From contig RWJK01001712.1 of assembly GCA_004335835.1 (NCBI GenBank), forward strand, positions 23,468-51,570: a stretch of 28,103 nucleotides of DNA. Reading direction: 5' to 3'. The notes beneath the pieces were generated by a model. The model did no database searches. It was not told the DNA's origin and saw only the letters and a program-made list of their open reading frames with translations. Each line of letters opens with the position of its first letter. Positions within the stretch are counted from its first letter, which is position 1. Both the position numbers and the translations under genes were made by a program. The DNA comes from Scenedesmus sp. ARA3. Taxonomy: Eukaryota > Chlorophyta > Chlorophyceae > Sphaeropleales > Scenedesmaceae. Positions 27,378 through 28,103 of the stretch are shown here, one piece after another.

Positions 27378-28022
27378 CGCAATAAATATCAACGTTACTT
27401 TACGACATCATCCAACGAGGAAGTATAACGACGCGCAAAACGCGGTATGCAGGCCCTGGCCAGTGGCAGTGCATCGCAGCTGCAGGCCCAAGCTGTCCGG
27501 TAATGGGAGAACAAAACTAAGATGCTGCTAGACGGAGGTGGTTGAGCCATGCTTAAAGCCTTTGCATGGCGGAACTGTTCGGCATGATTGCCATGAAACC
27601 CTAGCCCAAGTAACAGAGTAACACAGTTTGAATTTACAGCCGCACGAACTCATGACTTTCAGCGTGTGTAGGCAGCCTAAACGTCAACGAGGTTCAGACA
27701 TGGTCTGCAGCAGCTGTATTGTTCGCAGCACATGGCATGATGCACTAGGCTTTCTGCCATTTACGCAGTGTTAAGCAGCTCACTGCATTGCATCGTATTC
27801 TGTCACAGGCCACGCAAAAGCAAGATACAGGCCCTGTGAGTAACCAGCAGTGGGCTTGAAGGCCTCATGGGGGCAGGCCCGCCTACGTACCATGCAGCCA
27901 ACCGCTGCTGGCCAAGTGACAGGGTGTTTGCCAGCCTCTTGAGATGTGCATGGATCAAAGCCCCACGTAGTTCTGCCAGCACCACTCACACTGGCCAGGT
28001 TGCTGGCCAGGTTGTGGCTGCC
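27378..28022. other. Upstream flank of the AAA ATPase, no gene seen
   Basis: Should contain the AAA ATPase promoter. Short frames exist on both strands, including a minus-strand frame at 27780-28073, but none shows family similarity or a convincing splice structure. A 12-bp tandem duplication sits at 27991-28014. Confidence 0.45.
27991..28014. repeat. Perfect 12-bp tandem duplication
   Basis: Two exact copies of CTGGCCAGGTTG. The unit length preserves reading frame, but no gene is confirmed across it. Confidence 0.9.
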
Positions 28023-28103
28023 ATGCAGGCAGATTATTTTGTTGCTGTGTGTGGTTCTCTGTCTGAAGTTCAAGCCGTTGCTGCAACCGTGTATGAGTAC
28101 AGT
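28023..28103 (+). CDS. Possible first exon of a gene running off the right edge
   Basis: From the ATG at 28023 the plus strand stays open for 27 codons to the window end (begins MQADYFVAVCGSLSEV). It would be divergent from the AAA ATPase. No family can be named from so short a piece; a minus-strand exon across the same bases is equally possible. Confidence 0.15.
   Translation, partial: MQADYFVAVCGSLSEVQAVAATVYEYS

Noticed and set aside
27780..28073. Minus-strand frame of 97 codons near the right edge
   Set aside because: No similarity, a GTGAGT donor lies inside it, and the composition is like the surrounding noncoding sequence.

Overview
This window looks like nuclear DNA of a green alga, most likely a chlorophyte near the Sphaeropleales or Chlamydomonadales; the placement is inferred, not tested. 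Genes are split by many short introns (GT donors mostly with G at +3, acceptors CAG). CAG/CTG tracts and TGCA-containing words are everywhere, 3' flanks are T/G-rich, and several genes have the TGTAA motif used for algal polyadenylation. The proteins match plant and algal homologues. No prokaryotic operon, CRISPR array, rRNA or clear tRNA was seen.

Layout, left to right. (1) 1-2429, minus: 5' part of a copper amine oxidase that runs off the left edge. (2) About 2430-4563: no gene; its right part is strongly A/C-rich on the plus strand and looks like a long T/G-rich 3' UTR of the next gene. (3) 4564-5861, minus: two-exon, Ser/Thr-rich protein of unknown function with a possible signal peptide. 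(4) 6673-7026, minus: orphan exon-like ORF with a membrane segment. (5) 7112-13382, minus: complete 15-exon DEAH-box RNA helicase closest to plant DEAH4. (6) 13945-16230, minus: three-exon RNase M5-like Toprim protein with a long low-complexity N-terminus. (7) 16651-19253, plus: six-exon splicing factor PRP38 with an RS tail, head to head with (6). (8) 19870-21789, plus: four-exon phloroglucinol (DAPG) hydrolase-like protein with a predicted signal peptide. (9) 22772-23665, plus: single-exon RTA1-like seven-helix membrane protein, a mainly fungal family. (10) 24626-27377, minus: seven-exon MIT-domain AAA ATPase of the VPS4/spastin/katanin group. (11) 27378-28103: mostly empty, with a possible first exon at the right edge.

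The genes do not form one pathway. DEAH4 and PRP38 are both RNA-processing genes and the M5-like protein probably matures an rRNA, so three neighbours (7112-19253) act on RNA. The hydrolase and the RTA1-like protein are the most unusual accessory genes: one may act outside the cell on acylphloroglucinols, the other may move or sense lipids in a membrane. Exon joins were chosen by hand so that GT-AG sites, reading phase and family alignment agree; the complete models each give an uninterrupted frame ending in a stop codon.
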